This document shows, in pieces, positions 17,890-26,232 of a stretch of 38,174 nt of DNA. Source of the DNA: Chloroflexota bacterium (lineage in GTDB: Bacteria > Chloroflexota > Dehalococcoidia > GIF9 > UBA5629); NCBI GenBank assembly GCA_016865895.1, contig VGNY01000008.1, positions 1-38,174 on the forward strand. Reading direction: 5' to 3'. Within the stretch, counting starts at the first letter, position 1. Every line of letters begins with the position of its first letter. Made by a program: the position numbers and the translations under genes. The notes beneath the pieces are model-generated. The model was not told where the DNA came from. It saw nothing but the letters and a program-made list of their open reading frames with translations, and did not search any database.

Positions 17890-18735
17890 ATGATTAGAGC
17901 AATCGCGTCCTGGAAAATAGTTGTTCTTCTAAAAAGGACAATTCAGGAGTTTACCACCGATAACTGTCCACTGCTTGCCGCAGCCATTTCCTATTATTTG
18001 CTTCTCTCACTGTTCCCTTTTTTACTGGCAATAGTATCCATAGCTAGCTTTTTCATAGATGCACCATCACTACAGGAACAAATATTTAGGGCCTTCAAAT
18101 ACTTGATTCCTGTATCACAGGATTTTATACAAAATATCATCAATAGCGTGATTGCTACGCGTGGAGCTGTAGGTATCATATCCATCATCCTGCTGCTTCT
18201 GGGCTGTTTTGGATTTTTCAATGCGCTAAGGAAATCAATAAACACAGCATGGGGAATTCACAAAACCAGTTCGATTATACGAAGTCAGCTAACCAATTTC
18301 GCTATGATTCTCGGAATTGTCTTGCTTCTATTCATTTCTCGTTTGATAACCGTAATTCTGAATATGAGCAGCACCATTCTAAACGCAATCATAGCTCAGC
18401 CAGTGACCTATTTAGTCCTGTTACATCTTTCAATCGTTACTATTGATATTGCTCTTGCCTTCTTGGTATTTCTTATCATCTACAAATTACTACCGGAACG
18501 CCGAATTAAATGGAGAGACGTCTGGGCCAGTGCTCTGGTAGGTGCAGTTTGCTTCGAGATAATAACAATTGTATTTATCTTATATTTGGATACATTTAAC
18601 CCTTATAATCTGATATATGGTTCAATCGGCGCTATCATAGCCTTCCTGATATGGACATATCTTGCTGCATTTATCCTTCTCTTTTTCGCTAAAATTTCAG
18701 CGGTTAACCTGAGTATTAAAGCTGAAAAACTATAG
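17890..18735 (+). CDS. YihY/virulence factor BrkB family membrane protein
   Basis: LLKRTIQEFTTDNCPLLAAAISYYLLLSLFPFLLAIVSIASFF...; multiple TM segments; IYGSIGAIIAFLIWTYLAAFILLF. Confidence 0.92.
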   Translation: MIRAIASWKIVVLLKRTIQEFTTDNCPLLAAAISYYLLLSLFPFLLAIVSIASFFIDAPSLQEQIFRAFKYLIPVSQDFIQNIINSVIATRGAVGIISIILLLLGCFGFFNALRKSINTAWGIHKTSSIIRSQLTNFAMILGIVLLLFISRLITVILNMSSTILNAIIAQPVTYLVLLHLSIVTIDIALAFLVFLIIYKLLPERRIKWRDVWASALVGAVCFEIITIVFILYLDTFNPYNLIYGSIGAIIAFLIWTYLAAFILLFFAKISAVNLSIKAEKL

Positions 18736-18772
18736 CGCCTGCTAGTCTGGCCAATTTGCGTAGGATTCCAGT

Positions 18773-19417
18773 TCATTTGCGGTCAGGATGGCCGGCAGAT
18801 TCATGCTGCCCCCTCATAGCAACCTCGACAGCACGGCGATATAGCTCTAGTGGAACTGCACCTTCCAAAGATGAACCACCGGAAAATATAGTTGTCGGGA
18901 CACCAATGACAGACCCATTCTGCCTGGCCTCCCTGTAATCATCAAGAACTAGCTTTTCTCCTACCCGGCAGTCGAGGTCATGTGTCAACTGCTCCACATC
19001 CAATCCTATATCTGCAGCTATCGAAATAAGCACTTCACGGCGAGAAATATCGCGGCATTGCTCAAAAACTGCCCGAAATATCGCCATATGATAAAGCGCA
19101 AACCTATCACGGTCTCGAAGTTCCACACACTTGGCTGCTTTTAGTGCAGGAAGGCTGGATGATGGAAGGTCTTCTAAATCAGGCCAGGGTCGAAAGATTA
19201 GCGATGGCTCTTCTTCACTGGCTCTTGCCCAAACTCCAGCAAGATAGCTATTAAAGCGGCGCCCAGGTACATCATCCACCACCAGTGGATAGGCTTTCCA
19301 GAATATCTCAATTCCCGGGGCAAACTCCTGTTTCAACCGCTCTAGCCGCAACGCGGCTACATAGCACCAAGGTCAGAGATAGTCTGAGTAAACGGTGACA
19401 ATTAGCCCCTCTCCCAT
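18773..19417 (-). CDS. DsbA/FrnE-like thioredoxin-fold oxidoreductase, candidate selenoprotein (UPWC; UGA at 19373-19375)
   Basis: Frame reads MGEGLIVTVYSDYL[TGA]PWCYVAALRLERLKQEFAPGIEIFWKAYPL...SVIGVPTTIFSGG: TGA replaces the first Cys of CPWC, cis-Pro GVPT is present, and reading continues in frame. Confidence 0.82.
19343..19359 (-). promoter_or_regulatory. Putative bacterial SECIS hairpin immediately 3' of the UGA
   Basis: Minus strand TAGCCGC-GTT-GCGGCTA: perfect 7-bp stem, 3-nt loop starting with G, loop 20 nt after the UGA. Confidence 0.7.
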
Positions 19418-19501
19418 AGCTGTATGCCCAATTGACAACCTCTACCCCCACCCATACCAAAAGAAAGACTCCAAGTTACGCAGACTTAAAGTAGTCGTCG
19501 G

Positions 19502-20698
19502 TCATTTAAGCTGGTCTCTGGAATAATCAAGTACTCGCCGCGCCACTATAAGCATGTTAATCTGGCCTGTGCCCTCAAAGAGGTCGTTTATCTTAGCATC
19601 GCGCATCCACTTTTCAAGGAGGTTTTTCCTGGAATAGCCCAGCGGCCCCATAATTTCAACCGCCTTCTGGGTAATCTTGGTGATTGCCAACCCTGCTTTT
19701 GCCTTGGCCATTGATGCCTCCAGGTTATTAGCTTGAAACTGGCTCATCATCCATAATGACCGCAATGTCAACAGTTTGGCTGCCTTGTAATTAGCCTCCA
19801 TATCCATTACATCCCGCTCAAGAGCGGTCAGCTTTTGACGCGGCAATCCATAGCGTATTTCAATACCTTCCTTCTCCAAAGTCTCTTTGACGAAATCTAA
19901 AGCGGCACGCCCCACACCCAGAGCCTGAGCTGCTACAATAGGTCGTGTGGCATCGAAAGTAGCCATTGCTCCTTTAAAGCCCTTGGTGCCAGCCTTATCT
20001 ACCTTCCTGACTTCGGGGCTACCCAGTATGTTTTCATAAGGGATTCGACAGTTATCGAAGACAATGGTGGCAGTGTCGCTGGCTCTTATCCCAAGCTTTT
20101 TCTCCAGCTTCTCTACCCTCATCCCCGGAGTTCCAGCTTCCACCACAAATGACTTCATGCCTGCTCGTCCTGCCGATTTGTCCACAGTTGCCCAGACCAC
20201 CACAAAACCATCGGAATCCTCCAAAGCCCTCTTCCCCCAAGTGACAAATATCTTCTCCCCGTTAAGCACCCATTCATCGCCACCGCGCACCGCAGTGGTG
20301 GTGATAGCAGAGGTATCAGAACCGCAACCAGCTTCAGTCATAGCCATAGCACCCCATTTCGGCTTGCCCTCGTTAAAGCGAGTCAGAAACCGCTCCATCT
20401 GCTCCTTAGTCCCACTGGCAAAAACAGCAGCACCACCAAGCCCGGGACCAGGAATGCACAAGTAAAGACCAGCATCGCCCCAGCAAAGCTCCTCGGTTCT
20501 GAGCGCTGCTGTTATGTCCAAGCCAACAGATAAAGCACCTTCACGCCTTCTCTCCCACAGCGTGTCAATGAGTTGCTGTGGGCTGTCATGTTCATGCTCA
20601 TCATAGTAACGGCTGACAGGCCGAAACATCTCCTCTGCGAACTTGTGAGCTGCCTCTATCGCCTCTTTCTGTTCCGGTGTCGGTTCAAAATCTATCAT
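19502..20698 (-). CDS. Acyl-CoA dehydrogenase (start trimmed to MIDFEPTPEQ)
   Basis: MAMTEAGCGSDTSAITTTAVRGGDEWVLNGEKIFVTWG...; KIYQ-like C-terminal region ITQKAVEIMGPLGYSRKNLLEKWMRDAKINDLFEGTGQINML. Confidence 0.93.
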   Translation of the reverse strand: MIDFEPTPEQKEAIEAAHKFAEEMFRPVSRYYDEHEHDSPQQLIDTLWERRREGALSVGLDITAALRTEELCWGDAGLYLCIPGPGLGGAAVFASGTKEQMERFLTRFNEGKPKWGAMAMTEAGCGSDTSAITTTAVRGGDEWVLNGEKIFVTWGKRALEDSDGFVVVWATVDKSAGRAGMKSFVVEAGTPGMRVEKLEKKLGIRASDTATIVFDNCRIPYENILGSPEVRKVDKAGTKGFKGAMATFDATRPIVAAQALGVGRAALDFVKETLEKEGIEIRYGLPRQKLTALERDVMDMEANYKAAKLLTLRSLWMMSQFQANNLEASMAKAKAGLAITKITQKAVEIMGPLGYSRKNLLEKWMRDAKINDLFEGTGQINMLIVARRVLDYSRDQLK

Positions 20699-20714
20699 TC
20701 TGTTATTCCTCCTT

Positions 20715-21809
20715 CTATACGATAGCCATGCCGTCAAAGGTGGCAAATCCACGACCATTCCTCAGCCATAGTTCGACCGGGTGCTCCCGAATGTAACCAT
20801 GTCCACCTAAAATCTGCACAGCTCTGTCGGTTACCATTACCACCATATCATCGGCATAGGTCTTCACCAAAGAAGTTTCCTTGGTTGCCTCCTCTTTACG
20901 GTCCAGTTTCCAGGCAGCCTCCCAGCTCATCAATCTTGTGGCATCAATCTCAATAGCCATCTCCGCCAACATGAAAGCGATTGCCTGGCGAGCAGCAATA
21001 GGCTCGCCGAAGGCGACACGTTCTTTGGCATAGTCTCTGGAATACTCAAAAGCCGCTTTGGCTACCCCCACAGCCATCGCCGAGAGTGCCACCTTTGAGC
21101 AGTTCAGAATCCGGTTAAAATCGCACCCTCCCCCACCACCAAGTCGATTTTCTTTAGGAACACGGCAGTTCTTAAGGGCAAGCTCATAAGTAGCTAGAGC
21201 TCTTATCCCCATATTACTTTCTCGCCCACCGACCTCCAACCCCTTGGTGCCCTTCTCGATGATGAAGCCCTGAGTGTTGCCATTTTCAGCGGCATAGACA
21301 AGGAGCAGGTTAGCATCAGCAGCCAACGGAACATAACATTTTTGCCCATTAATAACGTAGTTGCCGTCTTTGAGGCTGGCAGTGGTTGAAAGAGAGTAAG
21401 GGTCAAAACCAAATTTAGGCTCAATTAGAGCGGCGGTTGCTGCTTTATAATTATCGCCGCAAAAAGCAGGTAGGTATTTCTTCTTCTGCTCATCGGTGCC
21501 CATTTCCAGAATAGAATTAACTACCAGGGCAGGGCAGAGTATATGCATTGCTATAGAGAGGTCACCCCAGGCTAGCTCCTCAGCAATCAGCGAGCCTGTA
21601 ATAGCCGAATGTTCCCCACCACCCCCACCATACTCCTCGGGTATGCTGGTAGAAACAAGTCCCAGTTGCCAGGCAGTGTTGACAATACGGTCAGGTATCT
21701 CTCCGCTTTCATCGCACTCCCTGTAGTGTTTCCTCATTTCATCGTTAGCAAATTGTTGCACCATCTTAACTATCATCTGCTGTTCTTCAGTGGGACTAAA
21801 CGAAATCAT
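20715..21809 (-). CDS. Acyl-CoA dehydrogenase
   Basis: MISFSPTEEQQMIVKMVQQFANDEMRKHYRECDESGEIP...EEYGGGGGEHSAITGSLIAEELAWGD...DRAVQILGGHGYIREHPVELWLRNGR. Confidence 0.92.
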   Translation of the reverse strand: MISFSPTEEQQMIVKMVQQFANDEMRKHYRECDESGEIPDRIVNTAWQLGLVSTSIPEEYGGGGGEHSAITGSLIAEELAWGDLSIAMHILCPALVVNSILEMGTDEQKKKYLPAFCGDNYKAATAALIEPKFGFDPYSLSTTASLKDGNYVINGQKCYVPLAADANLLLVYAAENGNTQGFIIEKGTKGLEVGGRESNMGIRALATYELALKNCRVPKENRLGGGGGCDFNRILNCSKVALSAMAVGVAKAAFEYSRDYAKERVAFGEPIAARQAIAFMLAEMAIEIDATRLMSWEAAWKLDRKEEATKETSLVKTYADDMVVMVTDRAVQILGGHGYIREHPVELWLRNGRGFATFDGMAIV

Positions 21810-22090
21810 ATATTACTCCTTTCAAATTACCTGCCTAGTTCCAATACAACCCAACTTCAAATAGTAACACTCCCAGCGCTTTCCGTCAAAACAAAGACTC
21901 CACACCGCTTTACCCCAAACCACTCACCTCATACAAATTTGGTACTGCCATGAGTCTGACACAAGCGCATGGTATCGAAGGGCTTGTCTTTGTTCTAGTC
22001 ATATATGAAGGGGCAAATGTACCCTGAGGCTAAAAATCCTAAGTGCTCGTGAGCCGAAGGCTGCACAATGCAGAAACACCCAGACCTCAA

Positions 22091-22225
22091 CTACTTATAC
22101 CAGTCTTTTCCCGGATGATAACAACCCCAGCGTCTCGCAAGTTGCGCCTCACGCCACGCTCCCCAAGTACAAACGCCAATCAATAAAAGCGAGCACAACA
22201 GCGCGAATGCCGGCAACCACTCCAT
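22091..22225 (-). CDS. 44-aa single-pass membrane small protein
   Basis: MEWLPAFALLCSLLLIGVCTWGAWREAQLARRWGCYHPGKDWYK; consensus RBS (ggaggtaagacac-ATG). Confidence 0.45.
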   Translation of the reverse strand: MEWLPAFALLCSLLLIGVCTWGAWREAQLARRWGCYHPGKDWYK

Positions 22226-22470
22226 GTGTCTTACCTCCGTTTCCTGCTTTTCCACTACAAATGTAGCAGCTACCAAGGTATTCTTCATCGGTCTTTAGTC
22301 CAATCTTTGACAGTACCTTAGCCCATGTGCAATTCCTGTAGAGTCGGCCCCAACCATTCAATACGGAGACCCTGGGAATGTCGTAGCTAAGGCATTCAGC
22401 GTCGGCAAAGAACTCAAGGTAAGGCAACAAAAATCAAAAGCAGCAACCACCCCCGCAATTACACCCTACA

Positions 22471-22608
22471 TGTCATTGCGAGTCCCGATGCAATCGGGAC
22501 GTGGCAATCTCGGTGGTGGGGAGAGGGTGAAGTTCTTCTCTCAATAAATCGGGGGCAGAATGACAGACGGAGAAAGGGGATTGCCACATCGCCATCGCTT
22601 CTCACAAT
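22471..22608. repeat. MITE-like dispersed repeat copy A (TGTCATTGCGAG...GATTGCCACATCGC.ATCGCTTCTCAC)
   Basis: Shares modules tgtcattgcgagtcccgatgcaat / gacgtggcaatctcggtg / cagaatgacag / gattgccacatcgc with 32449-32576 and 29332-29546. Confidence 0.75.
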
Positions 22609-22698
22609 ACAATTAAAAACTCCCATGCAGGTGCTATTGATGTAGCTAAATGATTGTACTATAATGCTTGTCACAAATACGAAGAATGGAGGGAAAAG

Positions 22699-23091
22699 AT
22701 GGCAAAACTGACTGACGAAATGAAGGCATTAATTGCCAATCAGCAGGCATTCATCGCTACCGCTACCCCAAACGGCGTGCCCAACATCGTCACCAAGGGC
22801 AGTACCCGGGTTCTTGACGATGAGCACCTCGTGTTCTTTGAGCTTACCGGCGGGCGCACTTGGGAAAACCTGCAGAAAAATCCAAAGGTAGCTATCGCTG
22901 TAGCAGACCGAAGTAAAATGCAGGGCTACAGATTCATCGGCAATGCACAGTTAATCACAGAAGGGGAACTCTACGCAAAAGCTCAGAAGCTAGCAGACAT
23001 GCTGAAAATGCCTTTCCCAGCCAAAGCTGCGGTAAAGGTGAAAGTTGAGGAAATATATAACCTGGGCGGCGGTGGGCAAAAGGTGGCTTGA
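22699..23091 (+). CDS. Pyridoxamine 5'-phosphate oxidase family (FMN-binding) protein
   Basis: MAKLTDEMKALIANQQAFIATATPNGVPNIVTKGSTRVLDDEHLVFFELTGGRTWENLQKNPKVAIAVADR...; RBS upstream of ATG 22699. Confidence 0.88.
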   Translation: MAKLTDEMKALIANQQAFIATATPNGVPNIVTKGSTRVLDDEHLVFFELTGGRTWENLQKNPKVAIAVADRSKMQGYRFIGNAQLITEGELYAKAQKLADMLKMPFPAKAAVKVKVEEIYNLGGGGQKVA

Positions 23092-23187
23092 GACAAAAAA
23101 CTACCTGTAACCCAAGCCATTTAACACACCCGACTTAAATATGTAGGAACAGAGATTCAGGTTTTCCCAGGCCTTCAAACTCTGAGG

Positions 23188-23748
23188 ATGGGTAGGAAGG
23201 CTATGACTCTATTAGACCCGATAAAACGCAGAACAAGCGTCAGGGATTTTATAGACAAGCCAGTTGAACGAGAGAAGATAATGCTGTGCCTTGAGGCAGC
23301 AAGACTGGCCCCATCGGCATGTAATTCGCAACCCTGGAGATTTATAGTCGTTGATGATGGGCAACTGAGGGGTAAACTATGTGATGCTGCTTTCAGCGGT
23401 ATATATTCAGCAAACTCCTTCTGCAAAACGGCGCCGGTTATCGTTGCCGTTGTCTCCGAGAAGTCCAAATTCATGGCCAGAATTGGCGGCATGTTCCGCG
23501 GCACGGAATACCACCTCATAGACATAGGAATAGCTTGCGAACATTTTGTGCTTCAGGCTACAGACCTAGGCCTGGGAACCTGCTGGATAGGCTGGTTCGA
23601 CGAAGGGGCGGTAAAGGCAATACTAAATGTCCCGCAGCAGAAGAAAATAGATATTTTAATAGCCTTAGGTTACTACAATCCAGCAAGGGTAAGTTCCGAG
23701 CACAACAGGGAACCAATAGACAAAATCGCGTCCTTTAACTCCTATTGA
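23188..23748 (+). CDS. Nitroreductase family protein
   Basis: LLDPIKRRTSVRDFIDKPVEREKIMLCLEAARLAPSACNSQPWRFIVV...DIGIACEHFVLQATDLGLGTCWIGWF...ILIALGYYN. Confidence 0.93.
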   Translation: MGRKAMTLLDPIKRRTSVRDFIDKPVEREKIMLCLEAARLAPSACNSQPWRFIVVDDGQLRGKLCDAAFSGIYSANSFCKTAPVIVAVVSEKSKFMARIGGMFRGTEYHLIDIGIACEHFVLQATDLGLGTCWIGWFDEGAVKAILNVPQQKKIDILIALGYYNPARVSSEHNREPIDKIASFNSY

Positions 23749-23816
23749 GCCACCCAAATTCCTTGTTACTCATTATGCTAACTTTAAGCGGCAGCGGCTT
23801 AGTCTTGTATTAGGAA

Positions 23817-24830
23817 TTACCTTTCCAACAGCTTGAGGGCTGCTGCCATGATGCGGTTTGTATTTGGAAGAACCTGGTCCTCAAGTTCCCGATAATAGGG
23901 TATTGTCTCCTCTGTGCAAACGCGATTGTATCGCAGCGGAATCCCGGCCTCAAGCACCACAGCGGCAAGCTCCCCAGAAAGGCCGAAGTCGCGGTAGTCC
24001 TCATCAACAACAAGTAACCGTCCACTTTTAGAGACAGCTTGGCACAGCGTTTCTTTGTCCAGTGGTGACACAGTTCTCAAATCCAGCACACCGGCAGAAA
24101 TACCTTTCTTTTCCAGCATCATTGCCGCCTCCAGACAGCGGTAGACTCCCACGGCCACGCTCACCAGCGTAATATCCTTGCCTTCGCGTTTTACAGCTGC
24201 CTTCCCCAGCGGCACGGGTATCCATTTTTCAGGAACGAGGCCACTGGTACCTTCCAAGGGTACGTCGTACTGCACAGTTTTGCGACCACCTGAGCCTAAA
24301 AAGTCCAACATGTTGCTGGCAAGAAGCTTGTGCTCCAGATAGACCACCGGCCCTTCATTTTCAATAGCCGAGAGCATTAATCCACCAGCATCGGCAGGGT
24401 TTGAAGGCACCACCACAGCCAGCCCGGGAATATGTGCCAGCCAGCCCCACAGGCTCTGCTCATGTTGTCCCCCATCACCATAGCCACCACCACACGGAAC
24501 CCTGACGACCATAGGAGCCTTCCATTTGCCACCGGAGAATGCCTCCAACTTGGCGGCATGGTTAAGCAATGCATCTATTGCAACCCCGATAAAGTCCACC
24601 ATCATCACTTCCACTACCGGTCGCAGGCCAGCCATGGCTGCTCCTACTGCAGCCCCGACAAATGCAGCCTCGCTTATGGGTGCAGGACGAATTCTCCGTT
24701 CCCCGAAACGTACAAAGAGGCCTGCTCGTAGCGCATGAACGTCTTCTCCAAAGACCACAATCCTGGAATCGCTTGCCATTGCTTGAGCTAAAGCATCGTC
24801 TATGGCATCGGCAAAACCCATCGTTTTCAT
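23817..24830 (-). CDS. 2-oxoacid (pyruvate/acetoin) dehydrogenase E1 component, beta subunit
   Basis: FADAIDDALAQAMASDSRIVVFGEDV...PISEAAFVGAAVGAAMAGLRPVVEVMMVDF...GGGYGDGGQHEQSLWGWLAHIPGLAVVVPSNPADA. Confidence 0.93.
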   Translation of the reverse strand: MKTMGFADAIDDALAQAMASDSRIVVFGEDVHALRAGLFVRFGERRIRPAPISEAAFVGAAVGAAMAGLRPVVEVMMVDFIGVAIDALLNHAAKLEAFSGGKWKAPMVVRVPCGGGYGDGGQHEQSLWGWLAHIPGLAVVVPSNPADAGGLMLSAIENEGPVVYLEHKLLASNMLDFLGSGGRKTVQYDVPLEGTSGLVPEKWIPVPLGKAAVKREGKDITLVSVAVGVYRCLEAAMMLEKKGISAGVLDLRTVSPLDKETLCQAVSKSGRLLVVDEDYRDFGLSGELAAVVLEAGIPLRYNRVCTEETIPYYRELEDQVLPNTNRIMAAALKLLER

Positions 24831-24851
24831 TGTCTTTTTCCCTTATTAGAG

Positions 24852-25856
24852 CTATGACAACGCAATGTCCACTGCCTGCTGGATTTCTTTCTCCACCTCT
24901 TTCTCAATCTTATCCAGGCGAGATTTCTCTCCCTTTAACCTTTGCCTAACACGGTAAATGGGGTCATGGCCTTTGCTGTACTTCTCACTCACTGTTCGAC
25001 CAATCAAAGACGTTATCATGCCCAGGCTGGCAACACGCTCACCTAGCGATGCCCCTTTCCTTGCCGGTAAGGAGCGCAGGATTGGTCCGACCATCTCCTT
25101 CATTGACTCCAGAGACTTGCGTAGCAGCGGGTAGCCCAGAAAATGCCCCTCAGGCCGAATGCAGTGAGCCAGCAGAAAGGTAGGGCCATTATTTTTACGT
25201 GCTCTTTCAACTCCCTGCCCCGCAGTATTCCACACCGCCTCTACATCTGTCCCATCCACCTCAAGCACTGGCATGCCGAAGCCCTTGGCACGGTCAAGCA
25301 AGTTTCCACCCGTGACATACTTGGAACGGGTGGTGATCGCCCATTCATTATCCTTACAGACAAAGAGAGCTGGTAGCTTCCAAGCAACAGCGAGATTAAA
25401 AGACTCCAGCAACATCCCCTGGTTCATTGCGCCATCCCCAAAGAAAGCTACGGCTATATTCCCAGGACGTAGATGCTGGGCAGCCAGGGCAAAACCTGCA
25501 GCCACGGGGCCGGCCGAACCTACAATCCCCGAAGACGCCACCAGATATTCAAGGGAAAACAAGTGCATATGTCCACCCATACCACCACAGAGGCCATCCC
25601 TGCTACCTAAAAACTCCTTGAGCAGAAGCACCAAGTCTACCCCACGTACCACCAGCGGCGGTGTGCCGCGGTGGTCAAGCGCTATGGCATCCCCATCTTC
25701 AAGGTGGTTCACCACACCGACAGCAACAGCCTCCTCCCCAATCCCCAGGTGCATCTCTCCGGAAATCTTCCCCCCCTCCCATAAGTCAATAACCACCTCT
25801 TCAAACCGTCGGCTCCGCAGCATCTGTCGGTAAAGTGACCACAGATCAATCCCCAT
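24852..25856 (-). CDS. 2-oxoacid (pyruvate/acetoin) dehydrogenase E1 component, alpha subunit (TPP-dependent)
   Basis: LYRQMLRSRRFEEVVIDLWEGGKISGEMHLGIGEEAVAVG...GDGAMNQGMLLESFNLAVAWKLPALFVCKDNEWAITTRS (TPP motif). Confidence 0.93.
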   Translation of the reverse strand: MGIDLWSLYRQMLRSRRFEEVVIDLWEGGKISGEMHLGIGEEAVAVGVVNHLEDGDAIALDHRGTPPLVVRGVDLVLLLKEFLGSRDGLCGGMGGHMHLFSLEYLVASSGIVGSAGPVAAGFALAAQHLRPGNIAVAFFGDGAMNQGMLLESFNLAVAWKLPALFVCKDNEWAITTRSKYVTGGNLLDRAKGFGMPVLEVDGTDVEAVWNTAGQGVERARKNNGPTFLLAHCIRPEGHFLGYPLLRKSLESMKEMVGPILRSLPARKGASLGERVASLGMITSLIGRTVSEKYSKGHDPIYRVRQRLKGEKSRLDKIEKEVEKEIQQAVDIALS

Positions 25857-25923
25857 AATATCTTCCCGAGTCTATCCTAATTGACTCCCCTAAAAAGCCT
25901 CCCCGCCTTCTGTCCCCGACACC

Positions 25924-26112
25924 CTAGCTCCCCATGAGCAACACAATTGCAGCATACATGCCAAAGGCTACAAAAGCTACCAGAACAAGAATTCCCATGG
26001 CAACTGCAAAACGCGCTCGCCCTACCCTGTTACCAAAAAAATCACCAATGACCATCGCCACAGCAGCAGCCACTACTATAATCACCACGTTTATAGCAGT
26101 TTTCAGTTCCAT
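25924..26112 (-). CDS. 62-aa small two-TM membrane protein
   Basis: MELKTAINVVIIVVAAAVAMVIGDFFGNRVGRARFAVAMGILVLVAFVAFGMYAAIVLLMGS; RBS taaggaggtagtct-ATG. Confidence 0.75.
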   Translation of the reverse strand: MELKTAINVVIIVVAAAVAMVIGDFFGNRVGRARFAVAMGILVLVAFVAFGMYAAIVLLMGS

Positions 26113-26232
26113 AGACTACCTCCTTAATAATCTAATTATAGCAGTAATTCTAACCATGACAAGACCCTTCGGCCACATTTCTGGACAAAACAACTTTACC
26201 TAATCCATCGCCTTTTGTTATTATCTCAAAAC

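Noticed and set aside
17623-19375. TGA recoded genome-wide as Trp or Gly (alternative genetic code)
   Set aside because: Many intact genes in the window terminate at TGA (for example 1467..2660, 4980..7298, hicA, hicB), so TGA is a normal stop here.
22459-22674. 71-aa ORF in the intergenic repeat
   Set aside because: Translation of MITE-like repeat copy A.
25273-25833. 186-aa plus-strand ORF opposite E1 alpha
   Set aside because: Antisense shadow ORF, Pro/Ser/Thr-rich composition typical of reverse-frame translation.
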